A DNA stretch of 64,000 nucleotides from Catellatospora bangladeshensis (GCF_016862575.1 NZ_BONF01000015.1:48976-112975), one strand, 5' to 3'. Numbered from the stretch's first letter, positions 1-8,559 are shown. Notes: a model not told the origin generated them from the sequence alone. Numbers and translations: made by a program.

Positions 1-2
1 TC

Positions 3-1265
3 CTGCGCCTGGCCGAGGCCGACGTGTTCGTGTACGACGCCCGCACCCACGACGAGCTGGGCCGCGAGCTGCTGGCCGAGGTGCCGCACGTGTCCGTGCT
101 GTGCCTGGGGCCGGGCGGCCTCGGCCCGGACCTGCTCGCGCGGGAGCCCGCCGACGCCGCGCCGATCGGCCGCGACGGGCCGGGCGCCGAGCCGCACTCG
201 CTGTTCCAGACCGGCGGCACCACCGGCACCCCGAAGCTGGTGCTGCACCGGCATGCGTTCTTCCAGACCCTGGCCCTGTTCTCCGACCACTGGACCGCCA
301 CCGGCGGCCATCGGCTGCGCCACCTCGCGGTGTCGGCGTTCTGGCACGTCAGCGCTCAGGTGCCGGTGCTGATGACGCTGTTCACCGGCGGCACCCTGGT
401 GATGCACGACAAATTCGAGGCGCAGGCGTTCCTCGACGCCGTCGAGCAGGACCGGATCACCAGCATCCTGCTGCCGCCGCCGCTGCTCTACCAGTTCCTC
501 GACGATCCGCGCCTGGACGCCTGCGACACCAGCAGCCTCCAGATGATCTCGTGCGGCGGCAGCGCGGCCGCGCCCGTCCGGCTGGCCCAGGCCGTTGCCC
601 GGTTCGGCCCGGTGCTGCGCCCGGTGTACGGCATGACCGAGGCGCCCTTCATCACCGCCCAGCCGAATCTCACGCTCGACCCGGCGCATCCCGAGCGGCT
701 CGGCTCGTGCGGCCTGCCCTACGGCGACATGCGCGTCGAGATCCGCGATTCCGACGGCACGGTGCTGCCCGCGGGCGGCACCGGCGACGTGTGGATCAAG
801 GGCAGCCTGATGATGGACGGCTACCACGGCCAGCCCGAACTCACCGCTGAGACGATCGTCGACGGCTGGCTGCGCACCGGCGACATCGGCCGGCTGGACG
901 CCGACGGCTACCTGTTCCTGGTCGACCGCGCCAAAGACATGATCATCACCGGGTACGGCTCCACGAACATCTACAGCCGCCCCGTCGAGGACGCGCTCGC
1001 CGCGCACCCGCAGGTCCGCGCGGCGGCGGTGATCGGCGTCCCGGCCGACGACACCGGTGAGGCGGTGCACGCGTACGTCGTCGCCGAACCCGGCGCGGAC
1101 ATCACCGCCGAGGAGGTCCGCGACTTCGTCATCGGCGAGCTCAACGAGATGTGGGCGCCGCGCACGGTCGCGTTCGTCGACGCGCTGCCGCTCACCGCGA
1201 TGGGCAAGGTCGACAAGAAGGCGCTGCGGGCGCGGTGGCTCGCCGCCGCCCCGGCCGCCGCGTGA
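3..1265 (+). CDS. AMP-dependent acyl-CoA synthetase/ligase, 5'-truncated by the window edge
   Basis: This is an adenylate-forming enzyme of the ANL superfamily, which activates a carboxylic acid as acyl-AMP and usually transfers it to CoA or a carrier. The reading frame is open to the left edge, so the N-terminus is missing. A GTG at 24 is not a convincing start. The visible signatures are the phosphate-binding loop TTGTPK near position 220, the YGMTE motif near 627, GWLRTGD near 865, RAKDMI near 930, and the C-terminal PLTAMGKVDKK segment near 1190 with the expected catalytic lysine. The C-terminal subdomain is therefore complete. The substrate cannot be told from the sequence. The stop codon overlaps the GTG start of the MFS transporter, so the two are probably translationally coupled and may act together, for example a ligase and an exporter from a small biosynthetic cluster lying to the left. 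Confidence 0.9.
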   Translation: MRLAEADVFVYDARTHDELGRELLAEVPHVSVLCLGPGGLGPDLLAREPADAAPIGRDGPGAEPHSLFQTGGTTGTPKLVLHRHAFFQTLALFSDHWTATGGHRLRHLAVSAFWHVSAQVPVLMTLFTGGTLVMHDKFEAQAFLDAVEQDRITSILLPPPLLYQFLDDPRLDACDTSSLQMISCGGSAAAPVRLAQAVARFGPVLRPVYGMTEAPFITAQPNLTLDPAHPERLGSCGLPYGDMRVEIRDSDGTVLPAGGTGDVWIKGSLMMDGYHGQPELTAETIVDGWLRTGDIGRLDADGYLFLVDRAKDMIITGYGSTNIYSRPVEDALAAHPQVRAAAVIGVPADDTGEAVHAYVVAEPGADITAEEVRDFVIGELNEMWAPRTVAFVDALPLTAMGKVDKKALRARWLAAAPAAA

Positions 1266-2956
1266 CCTCCGACGGGTCGGCGCCCCACTCCGGTACGCCC
1301 GACGGGGCGACGTCCGGCGGGGCGACGTCAGGCGGCGTCGCCTCCGGCAGCGTGACGCCCGGCGGTGAGGCCGCCGGCGGCCCGCCCGAGGGCCGCTCGC
1401 GGCGGCGCGGCGGGCTGGTCGCCGTCCTCACCGCCGAGACCGTCTCGCAGGTCGGCACGAAGATGACCTTCGTGGCGCTGCCCTGGCTGGTGCTCGCGGA
1501 CACCGGCAGCCCCACCATGATGGGTCTGGTCGCCGCCGCCGAGATGGTGCCGTACGTCGCCGCCGGCGTGCTCGGCGCGCCGTGGATCGACCGGCTCGGC
1601 GCGTGGCGCACCACCGTCGACACCGACCTGCTCAGCGCGCTGGCCCTGGTCGGCATCGTGCTCGGCTACCGCGACCTCGGCTGCGGCGCGCTGCTGGTGC
1701 TGGTCGCCGTCGCGGGCGGCCTGCGCGGCCTGTCCGACCGCTCGCGCGCGGTGCTGCTGCGCCCGATGATCGAACTGGCAGGGGCGGACACCACCCGCGT
1801 CACCGCCGTGTACGACGGCATCGGCCGCCTCACCACGCTGATCGGCGCACCGGTCGGCGGCCTGCTCATCGCCTGGACCGACCCGCTGACGGTGATGGGC
1901 GTCGACGCGATCACCTTCGCCGTCTCCGGCCTGCTCGTCGCGGCGCTGGTACGCCTGCCCGGCTCGCTGCCCGCGTCCTCGCCCGCCCCGCCGGAGTCCT
2001 ACCTGGAGTCGCTGCGCGGCGGGTTCGGGTACCTGCGGCACGACCGGCTGATCCTCGGGGTGCTGGTGATGCTGTTCGTCAGCAACCTGGCCACGCAGGC
2101 ACACCAGGTCGTGTTCGTGCCGCTGTGGGTGAGCCGGCAGCTGGGCACCCCGGCCGGGCTCGGGGTCGTGTTCGGCTCGTTCGCGCTGGGCGCGGTCGTG
2201 GGCAACCTCGCCTTCACCGCGATGGCCAAGCGCCTGCCCCGCTACCTCACCCTCACCGCGGGCTACCTGGTGGGCGGCGCTCCCCGGCTGCTGGTGCTGG
2301 CGTTCACCGACGACCTGCCGACCGTGGTCGCCGTGCTGTTCCTGTCCGGCGTCGGCCTGGCCGCCGTGAACCCGATCATCGGCGCGGTGCTGTACCAGCG
2401 GGTGCCGGTCGCGTACCAGGCGCGGGTGTTCGGGCTGGCGGCGGCGTTCGCGTACGCCGGGCTGCCGGTCGGGAGCCTGCTCGGCGGCTGGCTGGCGCAG
2501 AGCGCGGGGCTCACGGCGGGCCTGCTCGTCTGCGGCCTGCTGCTGCTCGCGGCCACCCTCAGCCCCGTGTTCGGTTACCGCACCTGGCGCGAACTCGACC
2601 ACACCACCACCGCGTTCGCCCTGCCCGAACCCGTGCCGCCGCTGACCGTCACCCTCGCCTACGCCGACGGCACGTGGCGGCTCGCCGCCGCCAGGGGCCG
2701 CACCGGCCTGGGCCCGCCCCGCGACCTCGACGCCGCCGACGCGCTGCGCACGGTGGCCGGGCTCGACCTGCCCGAGGCGTACGCCGCCGCCGAGCACATC
2801 GTCACCGGCGACCGTGACCAGGCCCGTGCCGAGGCCGAACGCCTCCGCGCCCAGCTCGCCGCCGCCGAGGCCCGCCTGTACGCCCTCGACTCAGCCGCCA
2901 CCGCGCCCCCTGCCGGGCCGGCCGGGGCACAGACAGCGGCGGCGCACCCCGGGTGA
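1262..2956 (+). CDS. MFS transporter with C-terminal tail
   Basis: A 564-residue major facilitator superfamily permease, probably an efflux protein in the cytoplasmic membrane. I chose GTG at 1262 because it overlaps the TGA of the ligase gene (GTGA) and because the sequence upstream in frame is the shadow of the ligase. The first 55 residues are a low-complexity Gly/Ser/Pro-rich cytoplasmic stretch. About twelve hydrophobic segments follow from residue ~60 to ~440, with the typical family start 'VSQVGTKMTFVALPWLVL'. The last ~120 residues are soluble, with an Ala/Glu/Arg-rich region near the end that could form a short coiled coil. Such a tail is longer than usual. The substrate is unknown. 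The stop codon lies in the loop of a strong hairpin, which should end the ligase-transporter transcript. Confidence 0.88.
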   Translation: MTSDGSAPHSGTPDGATSGGATSGGVASGSVTPGGEAAGGPPEGRSRRRGGLVAVLTAETVSQVGTKMTFVALPWLVLADTGSPTMMGLVAAAEMVPYVAAGVLGAPWIDRLGAWRTTVDTDLLSALALVGIVLGYRDLGCGALLVLVAVAGGLRGLSDRSRAVLLRPMIELAGADTTRVTAVYDGIGRLTTLIGAPVGGLLIAWTDPLTVMGVDAITFAVSGLLVAALVRLPGSLPASSPAPPESYLESLRGGFGYLRHDRLILGVLVMLFVSNLATQAHQVVFVPLWVSRQLGTPAGLGVVFGSFALGAVVGNLAFTAMAKRLPRYLTLTAGYLVGGAPRLLVLAFTDDLPTVVAVLFLSGVGLAAVNPIIGAVLYQRVPVAYQARVFGLAAAFAYAGLPVGSLLGGWLAQSAGLTAGLLVCGLLLLAATLSPVFGYRTWRELDHTTTAFALPEPVPPLTVTLAYADGTWRLAAARGRTGLGPPRDLDAADALRTVAGLDLPEAYAAAEHIVTGDRDQARAEAERLRAQLAAAEARLYALDSAATAPPAGPAGAQTAAAHPG

Positions 2957-2973
2957 CCGGGATGCGCCGCCGC
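2936..2973. terminator. Hairpin containing the MFS stop codon, probably bidirectional
   Basis: There is a perfect 11-bp inverted repeat, GCGGCGGCGCA at 2936-2946 and its complement at 2963-2973. The TGA of the MFS gene (2954-2956) is in the loop. It also lies just downstream of the leftward 17-codon gene, so it can serve convergent transcripts. There is no U-tract, which is common in actinomycetes. Confidence 0.7.
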
Positions 2974-2999
2974 CGCTTGCGTCAGAGGCCGGGAACGGC

Positions 3000-3053
3000 C
3001 TACTCGAGCGCGAACTCCAGCGCGTACTCGAGAGCGAACTCCAATGCGGACAT
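3000..3053 (-). CDS. 17-residue repeat peptide (ALEF/ALEY repeats)
   Basis: A leftward ATG at 3053 opens a 17-codon frame, MSALEFALEYALEFALE, ended by TAG. A Shine-Dalgarno-like GGAAGG lies about 11 bases upstream. The peptide is a four-residue unit (Ala-Leu-Glu-aromatic) repeated, with the last aromatic codon replaced by TAG. The repeats differ mostly at synonymous positions (Ala GCA, GCT, GCG, GCG; Leu TTG, CTC, CTG, CTC), and the Phe/Tyr switch is conservative, so selection seems to act on protein. This makes chance coding less likely. It follows the SGNH hydrolase gene by 94 bp and ends just before the shared hairpin. I do not recognise it. It could be a RiPP precursor, a small amphipathic membrane or signal peptide, or a leader peptide. 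No RiPP-modifying enzyme is visible nearby. Confidence 0.5.
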   Translation of the reverse strand: MSALEFALEYALEFALE

Positions 3054-3083
3054 GGTGAACACCACCTTCCGAAGGATTGCCTG

Positions 3084-3132
3084 ACGTGCTTGAACCCAGC
3101 TTCCTGCGCACGCAATGAAGTGTCAAGCACGT
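3084..3132. repeat. Perfect 10-bp inverted repeat upstream of the small peptide gene
   Basis: ACGTGCTTGA at 3084-3093 and its exact complement at 3123-3132 are separated by 29 bases. They sit between the end of the SGNH hydrolase gene and the 17-codon gene. Read leftward, the right arm contains a TTGACA, a possible -35 box, but no good -10 follows. It may be a regulator site or an RNA stem. Confidence 0.45.
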
Positions 3133-3147
3133 AGATATCTCGATTGA

Positions 3148-4404
3148 TTACGAGTCGAGCAGCCACTCCAGCGCGACGGCGTCGGCGATCGCCTCGTTGC
3201 CCGCGTCGTTGGGATGGATGTGGTCGCCGCTGTCGAAGGCCGGCTTCAGCTTTCCCGTCCCGTCCGGGTCCCGCAGCACCGCGTCGAGGTCGAGCACCTC
3301 GTCGAACAGGTCGCTGTCGCGGATGTACGCGTTCACCGCCAGCCGGGTGTTCTCCTTGCCCGGCGTCCACGAACTGAACCCCTGGAAGGGCGCGACCGTG
3401 CACACCAGCACCCGCAGGCCGAGCTGGCGGGCCTGGGCGGCGAGCTGGCGCAGCCCGAAGATGATGCGCTCGGGGGAATCGTCGTAGATCTGGATGTCGT
3501 TGACGCCCAGCGCCACGACCACGGTGTGCACGCCGGTCTGCCCGGGGCCGTCGCGCAGGAACCGGGCCAGCCCGTTGACGCCCAGCTCCGGGAAGCCGAT
3601 CTCGCTGCCGTCGTGGGTCAGCGCGTTGCCCGCCAGGCCCTGGTTGAGGATGCCGGGGTCGGCCTCGCCGGGCTCGTCGCGCAGCCGGGCCGCCAGGTAG
3701 TCGGTCCAGCGCCGGTGCAGGCCGAGCGTGGACCCGTTGCCGGCGACCAGCGAGTCGCCGATGACGGCCACCGCCCCGGCCGCGTGCCGGGTGCGCACGT
3801 CCACGCCGCTGAGGAAGAACCAGTAGTTGCGGCTGTCGGCCACGGTGTACTCGGCCTTGGCCGCCTGGTCGCCCGCGCCGATGTAGGCCGGCTCGCGGGC
3901 GTTGAACTGGAACGTCACCGGGCCGGTCGCCACGGGCAGGAACACGCTGACGGTCAGCTCCTGCAACGGGCCCACCGCCATCGGCAGCGGGTCGCTGAGC
4001 ACCTGGCCGCCCTTGGGCACGGTCACCTGCTGGCGGCCGTCGAAGGTCAGCTCGCGCAGGGTGGTGGGCTGGATCTGCGGGGTGTCGTTGGCGACCGGCA
4101 GCGCGACCGTGGCCCGCCCGATCGTCAGCGCCTGCGTCCCGAACGTGTTCGACAGCCGTACCCGCAGCTCGTCGCCGCCGACGGACGTGCGCACGGTCAT
4201 CCGTACCGTCTGATTGGTGAAGCCCTTGCCCGCGATGCCGCCGCCCGCGGGGGCCTGCGCCGCGGACCAGGTGCCGACCCAGCCCTCGCCCCCGGCGGCC
4301 TCGGCCCGGCCGCCCGCCCGCCCCCACGCGACGGCCAGGGCGAGCACGGTGGCGGCGAGCACGGCCGCGGCGATGACGATCCGCCGCTGCGAGGGATGGG
4401 CCAC
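3148..4404 (-). CDS. Secreted SGNH/GDSL-family hydrolase
   Basis: A 418-residue exported esterase or lipase-like enzyme of the SGNH hydrolase fold. I chose GTG at 4404 because GGAAGG lies 8 bases upstream and an N-terminal signal peptide follows directly (hydrophobic residues ~9-26, Ala-rich cleavage region ~35). A beta-rich N-terminal half (~40-205) precedes the catalytic domain. All four blocks are visible: GDS with nucleophile Ser218, the oxyanion Gly258 in GLAGN, GVND with Asn302, and DHIHP with Asp394 and His397. This two-part layout is common in actinobacterial secreted SGNH hydrolases annotated as lipases or acetylesterases. The real substrate is unknown. The 17-residue peptide gene lies 94 bp downstream in the same direction. 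Confidence 0.9.
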   Translation of the reverse strand: MAHPSQRRIVIAAAVLAATVLALAVAWGRAGGRAEAAGGEGWVGTWSAAQAPAGGGIAGKGFTNQTVRMTVRTSVGGDELRVRLSNTFGTQALTIGRATVALPVANDTPQIQPTTLRELTFDGRQQVTVPKGGQVLSDPLPMAVGPLQELTVSVFLPVATGPVTFQFNAREPAYIGAGDQAAKAEYTVADSRNYWFFLSGVDVRTRHAAGAVAVIGDSLVAGNGSTLGLHRRWTDYLAARLRDEPGEADPGILNQGLAGNALTHDGSEIGFPELGVNGLARFLRDGPGQTGVHTVVVALGVNDIQIYDDSPERIIFGLRQLAAQARQLGLRVLVCTVAPFQGFSSWTPGKENTRLAVNAYIRDSDLFDEVLDLDAVLRDPDGTGKLKPAFDSGDHIHPNDAGNEAIADAVALEWLLDS

Positions 4405-4574
4405 AGGCGTCGACCTTCCTGCCGGGACGGTGCGCCACGTCGCGCGGTGTCCGCGTAGGAGGTCATCAAAGTCAGTTCACGGTACGCACGTCAATACGTC
4501 GATCAGCCGAGCGGCGGGCGAGCCGGTGCTCGGCACGGGGTCGTCGTGGGACGCGGGCGTCGAGCCGCTCGGCG

Positions 4575-5759
4575 TTGCCTCAGCGAAGGTTTGCCTGCAC
4601 GGAGCGTGGGCATCCGCAGGCCGTGAGAAGCGGACGGGTGACCGCCGGCGAGGTCTTCCGCTGGGCGGCGGCAGGTGCGTGCGGCCTTGCCCTGGTCGGG
4701 TTGGTTCTGGTGGCGCTGTGGACCGTGCGCGGCGTGCTTGCGCTGGTGCTGGTGTCCCTGTTCGTGGCGGTCAGCCTCGACCCCGCGGTGCGCTGGCTGG
4801 TCCGGCACCGCGTTCGCCGGCCGTACGCGGTCGCCATGATCCTCGTCATCGTGGTGGGCTCGCTGGCGGCGCTGGTGATCGGCGTCGGGCCGTCCCTGGT
4901 CAGCCAGGCGGGCAACCTGGTCCGGGATCTGCCCGGCTACATCGCCGGCCTCGACGAGCGCTCGCCCCTCTTCCGTGACCTCAGCACCCGCTACGGGCTG
5001 GACGACCGGCTCAACGAACTCGCGGCGTCCGTGCCGGCCTGGATCGCCACGAACCTGCTCAGCATGTTCCAGACGTTCCTGGAAGGCCTGGCCACCGCGG
5101 TCACGGTCCTGGTCCTGTCGCTGTACTTCCTCGCCGACATGCCGCGGCTGCGGCGCCGGGCCCAGCTCATCGCACCCGACCGGCACCGGGAGCGGGTGCG
5201 CCGCATCGTCGACACGGCCGTCGACAAGGTCGGCACCTACATGATCGGCAATGCCGTAATCTCGCTGATCGCCGGCGCCGTCGCCTACCTGGGCCTGATG
5301 ATCTTCGACGTCCCGTTCGCGCTCCCGCTCGCACTGATCGTCGCGATCACCGATCTCATCCCGCTAGTCGGGGCCACCCTGGGTATGGCGGTCTGCGGCA
5401 CCGTCGCCGCGATGGCCGCCGGGCTCTGGCCGGCCGCGATCGCGATCGTGCTGTGGCTGCTGGCCTACCAGCAGCTGGAGAACTACTGGATCGTGCCGCG
5501 GATGATGCGACGCAGCCTGGACATGCCGTCACTGGCCGTCCTGCTCGCCGGCCTCGTCGGCGCGGCGCTGCTGGGTCTCATCGGCGCGCTGATGGCCATC
5601 CCGATCGCCGCCACGATCAAGGCCGTGATCGCCGAGCTGCGCACTCCCCTGCCTCCGCCCGGCTATGCGATCGACCATCCGGTCGACGATCCCGAGTTGA
5701 GTCAGCTCGCCGCTGAAGCGGACCCTGCCGTGCCGGCGATGAGGGCCGCCGCCGATTGA
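4575..5759 (+). CDS. AI-2E family (PerM/YhhT-type) transporter
   Basis: A polytopic cytoplasmic membrane protein of the AI-2E transporter family, up to 394 residues. The arrangement is typical: two helices at the N-terminus, a soluble middle region (~110-160), then closely spaced helices ending in the family motif around 'AYQQLENYWIVPRMM' and a short hydrophilic C-terminus. Members move small solutes or act as Na+/H+ antiporters, so the family name does not prove AI-2 transport. The start is uncertain. TTG at 4575 gives the longest frame, but GTG at 4623 or 4638 fits the family length better and still leaves the first helix intact. No clear ribosome binding site decides. The gene stands alone, divergent from the SGNH hydrolase gene. 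Confidence 0.85.
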   Translation: MPQRRFACTERGHPQAVRSGRVTAGEVFRWAAAGACGLALVGLVLVALWTVRGVLALVLVSLFVAVSLDPAVRWLVRHRVRRPYAVAMILVIVVGSLAALVIGVGPSLVSQAGNLVRDLPGYIAGLDERSPLFRDLSTRYGLDDRLNELAASVPAWIATNLLSMFQTFLEGLATAVTVLVLSLYFLADMPRLRRRAQLIAPDRHRERVRRIVDTAVDKVGTYMIGNAVISLIAGAVAYLGLMIFDVPFALPLALIVAITDLIPLVGATLGMAVCGTVAAMAAGLWPAAIAIVLWLLAYQQLENYWIVPRMMRRSLDMPSLAVLLAGLVGAALLGLIGALMAIPIAATIKAVIAELRTPLPPPGYAIDHPVDDPELSQLAAEADPAVPAMRAAAD

Positions 5760-5839
5760 GACCGGTCCGGTCCGGCTCCCGATGTCGGCGTGCCGGGTGG
5801 CGGACGGGTTGGGTGACCGGGCTTTCGCCCCTGGTGGGG

Positions 5840-6151
5840 CTACCCGAGCACCAACCCTCCGCCGGCACCGCGCGGCTGACGCGCCTCCGGCGGGCACGTG
5901 ACGGCCGGGGCGCATGCCGGGCAGTTGCAGGCCAGCTCGATCATGCACCGGGCGCCGCTGTCCGGGGACCAGCTGAGCCACCACGCGTAATGACTGCTAC
6001 CGCCCGTACGCTGGACGAACGCGATGTGGTCACCGTGGTGGCCCCGTGGCCGTTCGCACCGCACCCGGCGCGGCGGCCGTGACCGTTGACCGGCGAACGG
6101 AACGAGGTCCTGCACCGTCAGGTCCTGGCGGCTGGAGCAACGCGGGGACAT
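5840..6151 (-). CDS. Small Cys/His-rich protein of unknown function
   Basis: A 103-residue protein. I accept it because ATG at 6151 is preceded by a near-perfect ribosome binding site, AAGGAGGA, six bases upstream. The opposing long frames have no such support. It contains a C-x(2)-P-x-GH-x-GDH block (Cys32 to His42) and a C-terminal cysteine cluster (Cys69, 75, 77, 80, 86), which together could bind zinc. I have seen the CxxPxGHxGDH block recur in small actinobacterial proteins, but no function is assigned. There is no signal peptide or membrane segment. It converges with the AI-2E-type gene, leaving 80 bp between the stops. Confidence 0.62.
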   Translation of the reverse strand: MSPRCSSRQDLTVQDLVPFAGQRSRPPRRVRCERPRGHHGDHIAFVQRTGGSSHYAWWLSWSPDSGARCMIELACNCPACAPAVTCPPEARQPRGAGGGLVLG

Positions 6152-6299
6152 GGACTTTCCTCCTTACCCGAACAGTGATCAAATGCCCGCTGCCGGTCGG
6201 CCGAAACGGTCACCTGCGCCACGTCCCATGCGCCGACCGGTCGCCCCTACCGTCCGAGAACGACGATCATCGATCATGTTGCGACGCCCGGCCGCGCCC

Positions 6300-7847
6300 T
6301 CAGCCGGGTCCGGTGCCCTCGGCGGGCGGGCCGGTGCCCTCGGCGGGCGGGCCGGGCGGGCGGGCCGCCGCCGACTGCCGCCGTACGACTCGCCGGATGA
6401 TCAGGTCCATGCACAGCAGTGCCGCCAGCGGTGCCGTGAACGTCGCGAGCAGGTACCAGAAGAACAGGTTCGGCGGCCCGTAGGTCGCCGGTCCGGCCGG
6501 GCGCGGCGGCAGGCGCAGCATGTCGGTGGCGATCTCCACGTGGGTGACGCCCGCGGGCAGGTCGAACAGCCGGGCCGGGGCCGCCCTGCCCCGGGTGAAC
6601 ACCTCGACCGCCCCGCCGACCTGGGCGACGAGCTGGTCGGGCCCGCGCCAGCCCTGCACCGCCAGTTCGGCGCCGGCTGGCAGCGGAGCGAACTCGCCGC
6701 CCGCGACCACCTGCCCGGTGTCCGGATCGACCATCCGGATCGCGCGCGCCTGCCCGGCTTCGTGGTAGCAGGTGGGGCAGCCGTCGCGCCGGACGAGCGC
6801 CAGCAGGCTCCCGTCGGTGCTCCAGGCGACGCCGTCGCCGAGCCGCCAGCCTGCCAGTTGCCACTGCACGGGCTCGCCGCCGTCGACCGGGTACACCGCG
6901 AGGCGGTCGCCCTCCTCGACCGCGACGCGGGCGCCGTCGGGCGAGAGCGCGACACCACCGGCGGTCGCCCCGGCGGGCAGCGTGATGGTGCGCGCCAGGA
7001 CGTGCGACCGCGTGTCCCACACCTCCCAGGCGCGCTGGCCGCCGTCGACGACGTCGGGGACGCCGACCACGATCCGGCTGCCGTCGGCCGACCACGCGAC
7101 CGGCGGCCGCGGCGGCCCGACGGGCGGGGCCGCGCCGGTGGCGAGGTCCACGACGTCCTGATTCACCGTGAGGTAGCGGCCGTCCGGGGACAGCAGCTGG
7201 ATGCGGCCGAAGCCCACCTCGTACGTCCAGGGCTGGTCCAGCGGGTCGCTGAAGACGTCGAGCACCCGGTAGCGGTCGCCGTCCGCGGCGACGAACACGG
7301 CCCGGCCCTCCTCGAACCCGCCGTGTGTGTCCGGGCCGCTGAGAACCATTGCGACCCGGCCGGGCGGGGACTGCCGTATCTCGGCGACCCAGGTCCAGGT
7401 CGACGGCGCGGCGAACCGGTCGGGCAGGCCGGGCCGCTGCCCGTGCGGCTCGCCCCACAGCGCGGCGCCGGGCGGCGCGGCGATCACCAGCAGCGTTCCG
7501 GCGACCGCGGTGAGTGCGAGCCGCCGGAGCAGCGTCGCGCGGGGCGCGGCGCGCCAGCGCCAGGCCAGCAGGCCGAGCAGTGCCGCCAGCAGCAGCCAGC
7601 CCAGCGGCCCGCCGAGGCCGGGTCCGGCCAGGTCGCGGAGCAGGTCCGGGCCTGCCACGGACTGGTGCGGCGCTGTTCCGCCGGCGCCGAGCGCGGAGCT
7701 GAGCCCCGCCATGGCCACCAGCGCGAGGCCCGCGGTGGTCACCCGCCGGGTGCGGGCGCGGCGGCGCGACCGCTGGAACAGATCCGCGGGTACGGGCGGC
7801 TGCGGCTGCTCGTCGGCGATGGCACGCAGGTGCTGTCCGAGGCTCAT
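6300..7847 (-). CDS. Membrane-anchored beta-propeller protein, likely partner of the ECF sigma factor
   Basis: A 515-residue protein starting at ATG 7847, which overlaps the sigma factor's TGA (ATGA), so the pair is translationally coupled. It has a cytoplasmic N-terminus of about 35 residues with an Arg-rich patch, hydrophobic segments near residues 38-52, 75-95 and 105-120, and a large outer domain with propeller-like 'LSPDG', 'WSADGSR' and 'WSTDGS' motifs. A last helix near residues 470-490 is followed by a Pro/Gly-rich tail. Its position and topology resemble anti-sigma or sensor partners that accompany SigE-family factors. I see no zinc-binding anti-sigma motif, so this role is inferred. 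The C-terminal tail contains a 21-bp direct duplication giving PAEGTGP twice. Confidence 0.75.
   Translation of the reverse strand: MSLGQHLRAIADEQPQPPVPADLFQRSRRRARTRRVTTAGLALVAMAGLSSALGAGGTAPHQSVAGPDLLRDLAGPGLGGPLGWLLLAALLGLLAWRWRAAPRATLLRRLALTAVAGTLLVIAAPPGAALWGEPHGQRPGLPDRFAAPSTWTWVAEIRQSPPGRVAMVLSGPDTHGGFEEGRAVFVAADGDRYRVLDVFSDPLDQPWTYEVGFGRIQLLSPDGRYLTVNQDVVDLATGAAPPVGPPRPPVAWSADGSRIVVGVPDVVDGGQRAWEVWDTRSHVLARTITLPAGATAGGVALSPDGARVAVEEGDRLAVYPVDGGEPVQWQLAGWRLGDGVAWSTDGSLLALVRRDGCPTCYHEAGQARAIRMVDPDTGQVVAGGEFAPLPAGAELAVQGWRGPDQLVAQVGGAVEVFTRGRAAPARLFDLPAGVTHVEIATDMLRLPPRPAGPATYGPPNLFFWYLLATFTAPLAALLCMDLIIRRVVRRQSAAARPPGPPAEGTGPPAEGTGPG
6311..6352. repeat. Two tandem copies of a 21-bp unit
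   Basis: A 21-bp unit occurs twice back to back inside the 3' end of the propeller gene. It keeps the frame and adds seven residues to the Pro/Gly-rich cytoplasmic tail. This looks like a recent slippage event. Confidence 0.7.
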
Positions 7848-8434
7848 CGCGTCACCACCGGGGTCTCGTCGTGCCGGATGCGGCCGGCCGCGGCGGCCGG
7901 ATCGGGGATGAGGTCGCCGAGTTCCGGGGCGAGTTCGCGCAGGCGGCGCAGGGCGTGCCTGGTCTGGCTCTTCACGGTGCCGACGGCGACGCCGAGCATG
8001 CGGGCCGTCTCCGTCTCGGAGCAGTCCTCGTAGAAGCGCAGCACCAGCACGGCGCGCTGGCGCGGGGTGAGCCGGCGCAGCGCCTGGGCCAGCATCAGCC
8101 GCAGCTCGGGGTCGCCGGGCGGCCCGGCCGGTTCGGGCGCGGCGTCGAGCAGCACCTCGCGCACCCGCCGCTGCCGGCTGCGCCACCAGGACACCGACTG
8201 GGTGTAGAGCACCCGCCGGACGTACGCCTCGGGCTGGTCCAGCCGCCGCCAGCGCACCGCGGCGCGCTCGAGCGCGGTCTGCAGCAGGTCCTCGGCGAGA
8301 TGCCGGTCGCCGGTGAGCAGGTACGCCGTGCGCCACAGCGCGCCGGTGCGGGCCCGTACGAAGTCGTCGAACCGCGCCTGCTGCTCGGGTGGCGCACCCG
8401 GGCCGGCCGGCACCCAGGCTTCATCATGTGTCAC
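7844..8434 (-). CDS. SigE-family ECF RNA polymerase sigma factor
   Basis: A 196-residue group 4 sigma factor. Region 2 covers residues ~25-95, with the GD-x(3)-AEDLLQ core-binding segment. Region 4 covers ~115-165, with LTPRQRAVLVLRFYED followed by a helix-turn-helix (AVGTVKSQTRHALRRLRE). The 'WRTAYLLTGD' start is typical of the SigE family in actinomycetes. It directs RNA polymerase to a small regulon, often including its own promoter. It is coupled by ATGA overlap to the propeller membrane protein. The C-terminal extension (~170-196) is short and unconserved. Confidence 0.92.
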   Translation of the reverse strand: MTHDEAWVPAGPGAPPEQQARFDDFVRARTGALWRTAYLLTGDRHLAEDLLQTALERAAVRWRRLDQPEAYVRRVLYTQSVSWWRSRQRRVREVLLDAAPEPAGPPGDPELRLMLAQALRRLTPRQRAVLVLRFYEDCSETETARMLGVAVGTVKSQTRHALRRLRELAPELGDLIPDPAAAAGRIRHDETPVVTR

Positions 8435-8559
8435 GTCGCCCCTCCATGCCCCTCACGACGCCACGGGCACGGCCCGCGGAGGGAACCCGCCGGGAGAATG
8501 GTCGCCGGGCGCGGCGGCACGGACCGGTCGGCGGGGTGCCGCCCGGGTTCCCGCTGGGA

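Noticed and set aside
6150..8033. Rightward 627-codon frame over the propeller gene
   Set aside because: Low-complexity translation lacking any motif, while the opposite strand encodes a recognisable propeller protein and sigma factor.
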